In this document: one piece after another, positions 1-7,823 of the stretch
Position numbering within the stretch: the stretch's first letter is position 1
Layout: every line of letters starts with the position of its first letter
Assembly: GCA_026693085.1 (NCBI GenBank)
Contig: JAPLNB010000130.1
Span: 1 to 41,425 of the forward strand
Direction: 5' to 3'
Source: Planctomycetota bacterium
GTDB taxonomy: Bacteria; Planctomycetota; Phycisphaerae; Tepidisphaerales; Tepidisphaeraceae
DNA length: 41,425 bases
Position numbers and translations under genes: made by a program
Notes under the pieces: model-generated
Seen by the model: only the letters and a program-made list of their open reading frames with translations
Told to the model about the DNA's origin: nothing
The model's database searches: none

Positions 1-157
1 CGGGCACGGCCAAGAAATCCTGGCCCGGTTGCCTGACAATGTATGCAGCCCCCGGACGTAGCGATTTTCCGGGGTCTATTCATTTTCCCTCCACCGCCGC
101 GTTGGCCGTCCACTCGGCTGGCCCCAGCCGTCAGCCGCCACTGAGAGGCATTGAATC

Positions 158-328
158 ATGGCGTTGTTTGGCTGGTCTCCGTGGAGTGTATTCCGTTGTT
201 TGCCGAGAATACATCGATGGTCGCTGGGGACCGCCATTCTATTGTCCGCCATATTCAATTGGACTTCTCGGCCGCGGATGATATCCTCCGTCCTGGTGTT
301 GTCGCGCCGCCGTTGCGACGCGAGATAG
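158..328 (+). CDS. possible small membrane protein, 56 aa (weak)
   Basis: This short ORF starts at ATG 158 and stops at TAG 326-328. A GAGAGG stretch about nine bases before the ATG could serve as a ribosome site. The product would be basic, with a short hydrophobic middle (residues about 26-35, LGTAILLSAI). I recognise no family. Codon use is not clearly coding-like and the surrounding 1 kb is gene-poor, so it may be a chance ORF. It is listed only because it combines a ribosome site with a possible membrane segment. Confidence 0.2.
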   Translation: MALFGWSPWSVFRCLPRIHRWSLGTAILLSAIFNWTSRPRMISSVLVLSRRRCDAR

Positions 329-379
329 CCCATGGGGAGCGTCTGCCCGGCGACCGCCTATGCCCTGCGCGCTGAACCT

Positions 380-649
380 CTAACCCAAGTTCAGAGCTTG
401 GCCATGTCGATAACTTTTCTTGATGGGCACGATCTGCACGGGCGATAGCGCCGGCGGACTTGGGGCGTCCAGCAGAATGCAGGGAAGACCGAGCCGGATG
501 GCATCCTGGTCCAGTTGTTCTCGACTGAACCGGTGCTGTAGCAACTGTCTGCATGATTGCGGCGGAAGTGGATTCTGATGGCCGTCTGCGGGCGGTTCAA
601 TCGTGTCGAGTGACTGGGGCTTGCGTCTGAGTGCCCAACGCGTTCTCCA
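380..649 (-). pseudogene. open frame without a start, possible gene remnant
   Basis: On the minus strand an 89-codon frame is open from just after an in-frame TAG (652-650) to a TAG at 382-380. It has no ATG. Its composition resembles a normal GC-rich protein, with phrases such as HRFSREQLDQDAIRLGLPC and a hydrophilic end IKKSYRHGQALNLG. I do not recognise the family. A protein-like frame with an early stop and no start, close to a truncated tRNA, suggests the 3' end of a decayed gene. Chance openness in GC-rich DNA is the alternative. Confidence 0.25.
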
Positions 650-781
650 CTACATTTCGGGTCGATTGGGGACGACAACGGGCGAATAATCGACCCGCCG
701 CTGAAGACTGGTGAAATGCGCAATCACTTGAGGCCGCTATGGTTACCGACGATTCGTTCAATGCGATGTAGTGCCGGATCG

Positions 782-821
782 AGTTTGGAGGGCTGGCGCT
801 CTACCATTGAGCTACACCCGC
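782..821 (-). pseudogene. truncated tRNA-Gly (UCC anticodon), 5' half
   Basis: Read on the minus strand from 821, the bases match the first half of a bacterial tRNA-Gly: acceptor strand GCGGGTG, TA, D-arm GCTC-AATGGTA-GAGC, anticodon 5' stem CCAGC, and loop CCTCCAA with anticodon TCC at 789-787. After the loop the expected GCTGG is replaced by ACTCG, which pairs at only three of five positions. No T-arm or CACCCGC acceptor 3' strand follows in the expected place. The bases around 783-773 faintly resemble a T-loop (CTCGATCC), but the acceptor would not pair. It is most likely a broken tRNA left by a deletion or integration. Confidence 0.7.
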
Positions 822-1019
822 GATCACAACACCACCTACATTATCAAATTCGCCACCAGCGCCAAGCCCCATCCTCCGCGTTTGTCCAACCAGCACCAGA
901 ATACCCCGCCATTCTCCTTTCCACCACCAACCCTTGAAATATTCCAAACCCGCCCCCGACAGACCCTTTGTGGCCGGTGTTCGGCGCATGGCAAGAAGTC
1001 ATTCATACGGAGAGCCATC

Positions 1020-1880
1020 ATGATCATCAGAACTGTAAAATGGGTCGTCCTGGGCGGAATCGGCGTGGCGTTGGCTGGCGGCGCGATCTTCGGAACCGAT
1101 CTGCCCAGCTACGTCTACTCTTCCGCAAAGTCAGTCCGCACGGCTGTTAAGGATTCCGTCCCGGTCGAGTTCGAACTGACTCGCGCCCGCGACCTGCTCA
1201 ATGACATCATCCCTGAGATGCAGGCCAACATCCGCCTCATCGCCCAGCAGGAAGTCGAAATCGCAAGCCTCAAGCAAGACATTGGCCAGAGCCAGAAGTC
1301 GTTGGCCGAAGAGCAGATGCGCGTCGCCAAGCTCCGCGACTGCCTCGCTACATCGCAGGTGAGCTTCAGTTTCGGCCACCTCGATTACTCCCGGGACCAG
1401 CTCAGGGAAGACCTCGCCCGTAAGTTCGACCATTACAAAGAGGCCGAAGTGATCCTCACCGGCAAACAACGCCTGCTGCAGAACCGCGAAAAGGCCCTCA
1501 TGGGCGGCATGCAGGCCATCGAGCGCACCCGTGCACAAAAATCCCTCCTCGAAAGCAAGATTGAAGCCCTCCAAGGGCAATACCGCCTCGTCCAAGCCGC
1601 CTCGGTCGGCTCCAAGGTCACCGTCGACAACAGCAAGCTCGCCCAGACGGAGAAGGTGATTGCCCAGATCAAGAAACAGCTCGACGTCGCCGAGCGCGTC
1701 CTCGCGCATGAGGCCCGGTTCACCGAATCCATCCCCGTCGATGGAATCAACGAGAAAGACCTCATGATGGCCGTCGATGAGCACTTCAACACCGGCAAGA
1801 CCGCCGCCAAGACCGAGCAGCCCGCCACCCCGGAATCCCCCGTCTCTGTCAGCCAGTCCCCGGCTTCATGCATCCGCTAG
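1020..1880 (+). CDS. membrane-anchored coiled-coil protein
   Basis: This 286-residue protein has one N-terminal membrane segment (about residues 6-25, WVVLGGIGVALAGGAIFG) and then a long charged helical body rich in Gln, Glu, Lys and Arg (about 50-235), typical of a coiled coil. The ATG at 1020 is chosen because GGAGA lies just upstream and the membrane anchor follows at once. The frame is open further upstream to 771, but that part is low-complexity and has no ribosome site. The phrase VPVEFELTRARDLLNDIIPEM and the PspA-like helical layout resemble a planctomycete family I know only as hypothetical. It opens the kinase/sigma block, so a scaffold or envelope-sensing role is an inference. Confidence 0.8.
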   Translation: MIIRTVKWVVLGGIGVALAGGAIFGTDLPSYVYSSAKSVRTAVKDSVPVEFELTRARDLLNDIIPEMQANIRLIAQQEVEIASLKQDIGQSQKSLAEEQMRVAKLRDCLATSQVSFSFGHLDYSRDQLREDLARKFDHYKEAEVILTGKQRLLQNREKALMGGMQAIERTRAQKSLLESKIEALQGQYRLVQAASVGSKVTVDNSKLAQTEKVIAQIKKQLDVAERVLAHEARFTESIPVDGINEKDLMMAVDEHFNTGKTAAKTEQPATPESPVSVSQSPASCIR

Positions 1881-1937
1881 ACCCCCAGCGGCCGTCGCTT
1901 TGCCCCCTTCGCTCTGCTTCAGCACAAGAGGTGCGAC

Positions 1938-2150
1938 ATGACCCCCAATTGCATCACAACCCCCGGCGTAGCAAGCGATGTGCGACAGGCCCTCACCGCC
2001 GGAATGGACCGGCTGCGGGCTCGGATGCTGCGGGATCTGGAACTCTATCTGACCGACGCCCTGGCCCGCACAGGCCAGCAGCGACTGATCCAGGTGATCA
2101 CTCCCCAGCCGGAGCATCCAGGCTCTCCCGCTGGCCGCCGGTGTGCTTAA
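1938..2150 (+). CDS. small protein, 70 aa, unknown function
   Basis: ATG at 1938 follows an AGAGGTG ribosome site, and TAA closes at 2148-2150. The product is a small helix-prone protein with a central amphipathic stretch (DRLRARMLRDLELYLTDALA) and a Pro/Gly/Arg-rich tail. No family is recognised. It lies 57 bases after the coiled-coil gene and 42 bases before the FHA-like gene, all on the same strand, so it is probably co-transcribed. The good ribosome site and tight spacing are the main support; the short length leaves doubt. Confidence 0.5.
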   Translation: MTPNCITTPGVASDVRQALTAGMDRLRARMLRDLELYLTDALARTGQQRLIQVITPQPEHPGSPAGRRCA

Positions 2151-2192
2151 AGGTATAGTTGTTTCTTGGGCCGATCATTCGGAGCTGCTACC

Positions 2193-3755
2193 GTGTTGAT
2201 CTTAAGAATCAAACAAGCCGAGTGTGCTCTGGCCGACGGGCGTCTGGAAGAGGCCTTCGACCTCGTCCAGGCCAAAGACCTCCGCGAGCACCGCCGTGGC
2301 CAGGATCTCGCGGGCCAGCTCGCCCGTGCCCTGGTGCAACGTGCTCGCCAGCACCTTGGCGCCGGGCAGCTCACCCTCGCCAGCACCGACTGCGACAAAG
2401 CCGCGCGTCTCGCCGGCAACCTCCCCGATGTCGCCGAAATCCGCGCCGCCGTCATCTCCTCGATGCTCGATAAGCAACAGGCCCAGCACCTCCAAACCCT
2501 CGCACTGGCCGCCGCACATCGCCAGATCGAGCAAGGCCAACTTTCCGTGGGCCAGAAACTCCTCAGCGACATCCAGGAGGGCAACCCCCAAGCGGCCGCC
2601 CTCCGCCAGGACCTCGCCGCCCGCCGCGTCATGATCGACGCCATCGTCGAAAAAGCCGCCGCCGCCCTCCAACGCGACGACTGGGAATCCGCCGTCAACG
2701 AACTGGCCAGCGCCCGCGGCGCAAGACTCTCCGACACTCGTCTTCGCGAGCTGATCGCCCAGACCACCCGCCTCGTCACCCGGCAAACGCAATCCGCCAT
2801 CGAGTCCGGCCGTCTGGATCGTGCCTCGCTGCTGCTCAAACGCCTCGCCCGCATTGCCGATGGCTCTGTCGATAGCGAACAGGTGCGTCAAACCCTCGAC
2901 CAGTGCCGCCTCGCGTTCGCTGCCGTCCAGGCGGGCCAACCTCGCCAGGCGGAGCAGATCATGCGTCGCCTCGCCGTCGTCCTCCCCACGGCCGCGTGGG
3001 TTCAATCCGCCCTGAAATACCTCGAGCAAGCGGGCGACGCGACCGACCAACTCGCAGCCGGTCCCCTCGGCCTTCTCGATGGCAGCCCCCAGCTCAGAAC
3101 TTTCGCCATGAATCCGCAAGACGCTCCCAACGCCACCCCCAAATCCGTTCTCCCCCTCCCATCCTCCGACCCGTTGCCCCCGAAATTCATCATCCAGGTC
3201 GACGGCATCGGCAGTTTCCTCGTCCTCCGCGACAAGCGCATCACCATCGGCGCCCTCAGCTCCACGCCCACCCCCGATGTGGGTTTCCTCGCCGAAGCAC
3301 AAACTCCCCCGCTCGTCATCGAACGCGTTGAAGACGATTACTTCGTCAAGAGCCCCGCCACCGTCCCCTCCAGCGCCTCCCCGCAACGCCCGGCACTGCT
3401 CACCACCGGCCAACGCATCGCCATCTCCACTCGTTGCCGCATGACTTTTCGCCTCCCTTCCCCCGCCAGCACCACCGCTGTCCTCGAGCTCAACAGCGCC
3501 CGCCTCCCCCGCTCCGACGTCCGGCACATCGTCCTCCTCGACCGCGAACTCATTCTCGGCCCAGGCCCCTCCGCTCACATCCGCGCCGACGAGCTTCCCG
3601 AACCTGCCGTTCTCCATCTCAAGGATGGCCGGTTATACTGCCAGACGAAAAATGAGATAAGCATCGAAGATCAGCCGGCCGATCGGAATTCTCCTATCCC
3701 CATCGGCCGGCATCTCAGGGTTGGAGCCGTGACCTTTGTCGTCACGCGCGGCTAA
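2193..3755 (+). CDS. helical-repeat protein with two C-terminal FHA-like domains
   Basis: The 520-residue product starts best at GTG 2193, with GGAG eight bases upstream; a TTG at 2166 in the same frame lacks a ribosome site. Residues about 1-300 are an Ala/Leu/Arg/Gln-rich series of helical hairpins resembling TPR repeats. After a Pro-rich linker, about residues 325-385 (start FIIQVDGIGSFLVLRDKRITIG) look like an FHA beta-sandwich. A second, weaker copy is near 435-520 (IVLLDRELILGPG, then HLKDGRLY). FHA domains bind phosphothreonine, and the next gene is a Ser/Thr kinase, so this may be its partner or substrate adaptor. The FHA call is by pattern; the classic SRxHA motif is not clear. Confidence 0.7.
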   Translation: MLILRIKQAECALADGRLEEAFDLVQAKDLREHRRGQDLAGQLARALVQRARQHLGAGQLTLASTDCDKAARLAGNLPDVAEIRAAVISSMLDKQQAQHLQTLALAAAHRQIEQGQLSVGQKLLSDIQEGNPQAAALRQDLAARRVMIDAIVEKAAAALQRDDWESAVNELASARGARLSDTRLRELIAQTTRLVTRQTQSAIESGRLDRASLLLKRLARIADGSVDSEQVRQTLDQCRLAFAAVQAGQPRQAEQIMRRLAVVLPTAAWVQSALKYLEQAGDATDQLAAGPLGLLDGSPQLRTFAMNPQDAPNATPKSVLPLPSSDPLPPKFIIQVDGIGSFLVLRDKRITIGALSSTPTPDVGFLAEAQTPPLVIERVEDDYFVKSPATVPSSASPQRPALLTTGQRIAISTRCRMTFRLPSPASTTAVLELNSARLPRSDVRHIVLLDRELILGPGPSAHIRADELPEPAVLHLKDGRLYCQTKNEISIEDQPADRNSPIPIGRHLRVGAVTFVVTRG

Positions 3756-3794
3756 GCCGACATTTCAGACGCGTACTGCCGCAGGAGCATCGCG

Positions 3795-6671
3795 ATGCGT
3801 GGATTCAGATACAAATACGGTGACCGTCCTCTCGATGGCTACACCATCCAACGGGCCGCCGGTCGCGGCGGGTTCGGCGAAGTCTACTACGCCCTCTCCG
3901 ACTCCGGCCGCGAAGTCGCACTCAAGATGGTCTCGGGCTACGAGCAGATCGAGCTTCGCGGCGTCGGCCAGTGCATGAACCTCAAAAGCCCACACCTCGT
4001 CACCATCTTCGACGTCAAACACAACGACGAGGGAATTCCCTTCGTCATTATGGAATTCGTCTCCGGCCCGTCCCTCCGCCAACTCCTCGACGAATCCCCC
4101 TCTGGCCTGGGCACCCAGAAATCCGCCTTCTTCCTCCGCGAAATCGGCAAGGGTTTGGCGTTTCTCCACGAGTGCGGCATCGTCCACCGCGACCTCAAGC
4201 CCGGCAATATCTTCTACGAGAACGGCTACACCAAAATCGGCGACTACGGCCTCAGCAAAGCCATGGCCTCCAGCCAACACTCCGGCCAGACCATCACCGT
4301 CGGCACCGTCCATTACATGGCCCCGGAAATCTCCATGGGCAAGTACGATCGCTCGATCGATATCTACGCGATGGGCGCCATGCTCTACGAAATGCTCACC
4401 GGCCAGACGCCCTACCTCGGCTCCAGCCCCGGCGAAATCCTGATGAAGCACATGACCGCCGAGCCCGATGTCTCGAACATCGAGGAGCCCTTTGCGACGG
4501 TGATCAAGAAGGCGATGCACCGCGACCCGAACCAGCGGTATGCCAACGTGCAGGAGATGGTGGAGGCGGTGTTTGGTTCCGAGCACGTGCAGCAGAGCGT
4601 TTCATGTTTTTCGCCGGACTCGTTGAGCATGGTTGCCCAGCGCGTGGCCGAGCGCGTCGCGGTTGGGGGGGGCAGCGCTACGCCGCCGCCGCTGCCGCGA
4701 AAACGCGGCGGGCCCGAGCCGTTGGGCGATCGCATGGGCGAGATCGGGGACCGACTTGGCCAGCGAATGAGCCGTCTTGGCGACCGCATGGGCCAGATCG
4801 GGGAGCGTATCGGCCAGCGCATGTCCCGTCTCGGCGACCGGCTCGCCGGCGCCGAGCCCGCCCCTGCAGGTGCCGCCCCCAAGTTCGCGGACGCCGATCC
4901 CATCTGCGATCCCCTCAACCAGAAACAGCGAACGCTCCTCGGCCTCTGCGTCATGGGCATCATCGCCGCCGTCGTGGGCTTCATTTCCCCTCGCTACGTG
5001 GGGAACGATCCCGTCGCCAATGCGCTGGGTGCATTCTTGGCTATTCTCGGCGCGACCGCCGGGCTTCGCCTCGCTCATCGCAAACTCATGCCGCAACTGG
5101 CTGCCGAAGGCTCCGGGCTGCAGCGCGTCGTCTTCCCCGGCTTCGCGATCCTTCTGCTGATGGCCTTCTCCTTCCCCATCATGCTCTCACACGGTAACTT
5201 CCACCAGTTCATAGGCGGGACCATCGCAGCGATGGTCGCTCCACTGCTGCTGGTGGACTGGATGTCTGCCATCAAGCCCGCCCGCAGAGAACGCGTCTCC
5301 TTCAGGCACGCAGTCGGCGTCGGGCTCATCGCTTTCCTGATCGCCTTGATCTTCCACGGCTTTGCGGAGTGGGTTGCCGCCGTCCTGGCCGGCACTTCCC
5401 TCGCCGTGCAGGTTCTCTCGCCCTGGGACCCCACCGCCGCTCAGCGTCGCCTCCAGCACGGCAATCTCCGCAACACCTCACTTGCACCCGGCGCCGCAGC
5501 TTCCCACGGACTCGCCGACCCCGCTGCCCAAACCCCCGTCCCCCAGGCGCACCTCGCCCCGCTCTCTCCGTCCGGGCTTCCGCCCCTGCCCAACATCTTC
5601 CGCCCCGCTCGCCCCGTCGCCACTTTCGTTCGCTACCTCTGGCTCGGGGGCATCCCCCTCCTCTTCTCCAGCGGAATCATGCTCCTCGTCTGGGCGGGCA
5701 CCGAACGCATGAGTGGCGATGAATTCTCCCTCGCCGTCGGCTTCGGCATTGGCCTCATCCTCCTTGCTGTCCTCTCCATCATCAGGTCCGCACAATCCAC
5801 CTTCACAGACCGGTGGAGCTACCTCATCAAGCCCCTCTTCCTCTACGCGTGCCTCCAGACCATCCTCATTTCCGCCCTCATGCTCGGCAACGCTCGCCTC
5901 AGTGGCGATGAAACCATGATCGCCGTCTTCTTCATCATCTTCCCCATCGCAGTCATGCCCATCGTCCTCTTCGTCCGCTTCGGCCGTCCATCAACGCCCT
6001 CTTACTACTTCCCCGCACCCGCCGCACCCGCCCCCCAATCCCCAGCCATGCCGTCCGATCCTTCCGCATCCCCCGCTCCCACGCCCTACCCCGCCTCTGC
6101 CTCAACCATCATCCCCCAACCCCCACTCGACCCGCGCCCCATGCCCATCCGCGCCGCCACCGGCCTTCTCGGCCTCGCCGGCGGTTTCCTCCTCCTGGTC
6201 TCCATGATCCTCGGCCTCGCCGTCGCCGTCGATATCCCCGGCATGCTCGCCGCCGGCCTCCCCGACCCCAGCATCTCCCGCAACTTCGCCCGCGATGCCC
6301 AACAAGCCGGCATCGAAGACTGGCCCCAACTCATGCAGAATGTCCTCGTCATCCTCACCGGCATCGGCATGGTCATCGCCTCCGTCCTGCTCATGCTCGC
6401 CCGTCGCTGGGCCGGCCCCCTCCACATGTTCCGCGCCCTGATCGGCATCGCCGGCTGCGGCATCGCTCTCATCACCCTCTACCACGGCATCGCCAATCAC
6501 TGGAACCCCGCCCCCGGTCGCCCCATGCCCGCGGTCGTCGTCGACGTGATCAAGCAGGCCCAAGGCCCCATCGTCATCTCCGCCGCCGTCTTCTTCCTCG
6601 TGTCGATCATCTTCCTGTTCTGGCCGCCGCGCCGCCAGAACCTCCCCCAATTCCCTTATCGAGGAGCTTGA
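3795..6671 (+). CDS. Ser/Thr protein kinase with large multi-pass membrane region
   Basis: The 958-residue protein starts at ATG 3795 behind AGGAG. Residues about 16-261 are a complete Hanks-type kinase: glycine loop GRGGFGEV (23-30), Lys44 in VALK, HRDLKPGN (131-138), metal-binding DYG (150-152, usually DFG) and APE (176-178). Residues 311-350 carry an 18-residue repeat (GDRMGxIGxRxGQRMSRL). From about 375 to the end I count roughly 13 hydrophobic segments, separated by two Pro/Ala-rich stretches (about 560-610 and 735-775). The kinase domain should be cytoplasmic and may respond to a membrane signal through this region. It lies between an FHA-like gene and an exported membrane protein with an ECF sigma factor beyond, which fits a signalling operon. 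Its substrates cannot be read from the sequence. Confidence 0.9.
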   Translation: MRGFRYKYGDRPLDGYTIQRAAGRGGFGEVYYALSDSGREVALKMVSGYEQIELRGVGQCMNLKSPHLVTIFDVKHNDEGIPFVIMEFVSGPSLRQLLDESPSGLGTQKSAFFLREIGKGLAFLHECGIVHRDLKPGNIFYENGYTKIGDYGLSKAMASSQHSGQTITVGTVHYMAPEISMGKYDRSIDIYAMGAMLYEMLTGQTPYLGSSPGEILMKHMTAEPDVSNIEEPFATVIKKAMHRDPNQRYANVQEMVEAVFGSEHVQQSVSCFSPDSLSMVAQRVAERVAVGGGSATPPPLPRKRGGPEPLGDRMGEIGDRLGQRMSRLGDRMGQIGERIGQRMSRLGDRLAGAEPAPAGAAPKFADADPICDPLNQKQRTLLGLCVMGIIAAVVGFISPRYVGNDPVANALGAFLAILGATAGLRLAHRKLMPQLAAEGSGLQRVVFPGFAILLLMAFSFPIMLSHGNFHQFIGGTIAAMVAPLLLVDWMSAIKPARRERVSFRHAVGVGLIAFLIALIFHGFAEWVAAVLAGTSLAVQVLSPWDPTAAQRRLQHGNLRNTSLAPGAAASHGLADPAAQTPVPQAHLAPLSPSGLPPLPNIFRPARPVATFVRYLWLGGIPLLFSSGIMLLVWAGTERMSGDEFSLAVGFGIGLILLAVLSIIRSAQSTFTDRWSYLIKPLFLYACLQTILISALMLGNARLSGDETMIAVFFIIFPIAVMPIVLFVRFGRPSTPSYYFPAPAAPAPQSPAMPSDPSASPAPTPYPASASTIIPQPPLDPRPMPIRAATGLLGLAGGFLLLVSMILGLAVAVDIPGMLAAGLPDPSISRNFARDAQQAGIEDWPQLMQNVLVILTGIGMVIASVLLMLARRWAGPLHMFRALIGIAGCGIALITLYHGIANHWNPAPGRPMPAVVVDVIKQAQGPIVISAAVFFLVSIIFLFWPPRRQNLPQFPYRGA
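4725..4844 (+). repeat. 54-bp in-frame tandem repeat, about 2.2 copies, inside the kinase gene
   Basis: Unit 1 is 4725-4778, unit 2 is 4779-4832, and a partial third unit (GDRL) follows. Each unit encodes 18 residues of the pattern GDRMGxIGxRxGQRMSRL. The copies differ at about nine bases, mostly silent or conservative. The peptide would be a strongly charged amphipathic helix, placed just between the kinase domain and the first membrane segment. Confidence 0.85.
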
Positions 6672-6674
6672 ATC

Positions 6675-7808
6675 ATGAAGACCCTCTACATCGCACTGCT
6701 GCTGACACTAGGCTCGCCACTCTGGGCCGGGAAAAGACCGCTCCCTGCCGAGAGGCCTCAAGACGTTCATCCGGCCGCCGCCTCTGCCGCCGAATGGTCC
6801 CAGGACACCTTCGAAGCCGACGTGTACCCCTCTCAGCAAAGCGCCGCCCGGCGCCTGGCAATCAAGTTCGCCGCCGAAATCTCCGCTTCTGGCAACCCAC
6901 TCCCGCCCCTGATCCGCATCATCCGCCAGGGCGCCGTTTCGCCCATCATCCTGCAGGAAATCCGCTCATCGCTGCAATCACACCTCGACGGCGTCGATTG
7001 CCGCATCGGCGACCCCGAATCCTCCTCCACGACGCCCACCACCGCGCCCGCCGAACTCCGCGCCGTCGTCACGGTCGAATCCCCATCGCAATCCTCGTCC
7101 GGCAGCCGCCAACTCCCCCGCGGAACGATCACCATCTCCCCGGTCGCCAATCCCATCCGATCCCTCTCCGTCGCCTACGTCGAAAAACCCTGGGCCGACA
7201 ACTTCGCCGAGTTTGTCAACCGACGCCCCAACGAACGATGGGTCGTCGGCTGGCCCAGCGGACCCTCCATGAACGAGCCCGAAGCACACGCCATGGCCCT
7301 TCTCGCCGCCGCCGATCGCATCCGCCCCATGGTCGAGGCCCGCATCAAGGAAATCGGCTACCGGAATGACACCAACGCCGCCATCGTCCGCCAACAAGTC
7401 GAATCCTCGATCAATCGATACGTCAAAGACCGCTTCGCTCAACGCTTCGACCGCGGCTTCGCCACCACCTGGCGCGAAGCCGTTCTTGTCGATGCTTCCG
7501 GGCCAACCATCGACCAGCTTGCCAAGGCATCCCTCGCCACCGTCGATCACCAACGCCGCACCTGGGCACACACCGCGATATCCATCGCCGTCCTCCTTGT
7601 GGTAATCTATGTCCTGTATCTGTTCCTCAACGCAGCCACCAAAGGCTATTTCACCTGGCGGCTGCGCACGGGAGCGGTCGTGCTCGCGGTGCTCGGTGTG
7701 TTGGCGGTGCTGTTCCTCATCATGAAGTTCAGGTTGTACTTGGTCAGCGAGGCAACCTCGGAGCCCATGCTACAGCACGTCTCCGAGGGCTACATGATCG
7801 AAAGGTGA
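6675..7808 (+). CDS. exported membrane protein of the kinase/sigma block
   Basis: The 377-residue product starts at ATG 6675, four bases after the kinase stop, with GAGGAG upstream. It has a cleavable-type signal peptide (LYIALLLTLGSPLWAG, cut near residue 19). A soluble domain of about 270 residues follows. Two hydrophobic segments lie near the C-terminus (about 297-317, ISIAVLLVVIYVLYLFL, and 331-350, GAVVLAVLGVLAVLFLIM). The large domain should face the periplasm. No known family is recognised. Its position between kinase and sigma factor suggests a sensor or accessory subunit, which is inference only. Confidence 0.75.
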   Translation: MKTLYIALLLTLGSPLWAGKRPLPAERPQDVHPAAASAAEWSQDTFEADVYPSQQSAARRLAIKFAAEISASGNPLPPLIRIIRQGAVSPIILQEIRSSLQSHLDGVDCRIGDPESSSTTPTTAPAELRAVVTVESPSQSSSGSRQLPRGTITISPVANPIRSLSVAYVEKPWADNFAEFVNRRPNERWVVGWPSGPSMNEPEAHAMALLAAADRIRPMVEARIKEIGYRNDTNAAIVRQQVESSINRYVKDRFAQRFDRGFATTWREAVLVDASGPTIDQLAKASLATVDHQRRTWAHTAISIAVLLVVIYVLYLFLNAATKGYFTWRLRTGAVVLAVLGVLAVLFLIMKFRLYLVSEATSEPMLQHVSEGYMIER

Positions 7809-7823
7809 TCCGTCAGGTGGTGA

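Noticed and set aside
771-1019. Upstream extension of the coiled-coil gene to 771
   Set aside because: It runs through the broken tRNA, has low-complexity sequence and no ribosome site. ATG 1020 has a ribosome site and is followed by the membrane anchor.
2202-3617. 471-codon minus-strand open frame opposite the FHA-like gene
   Set aside because: It is the mirror of a C-ending-codon gene, with a low-complexity Gly/Ala/Glu/Asp composition. The plus-strand gene has recognisable domains and a ribosome site.
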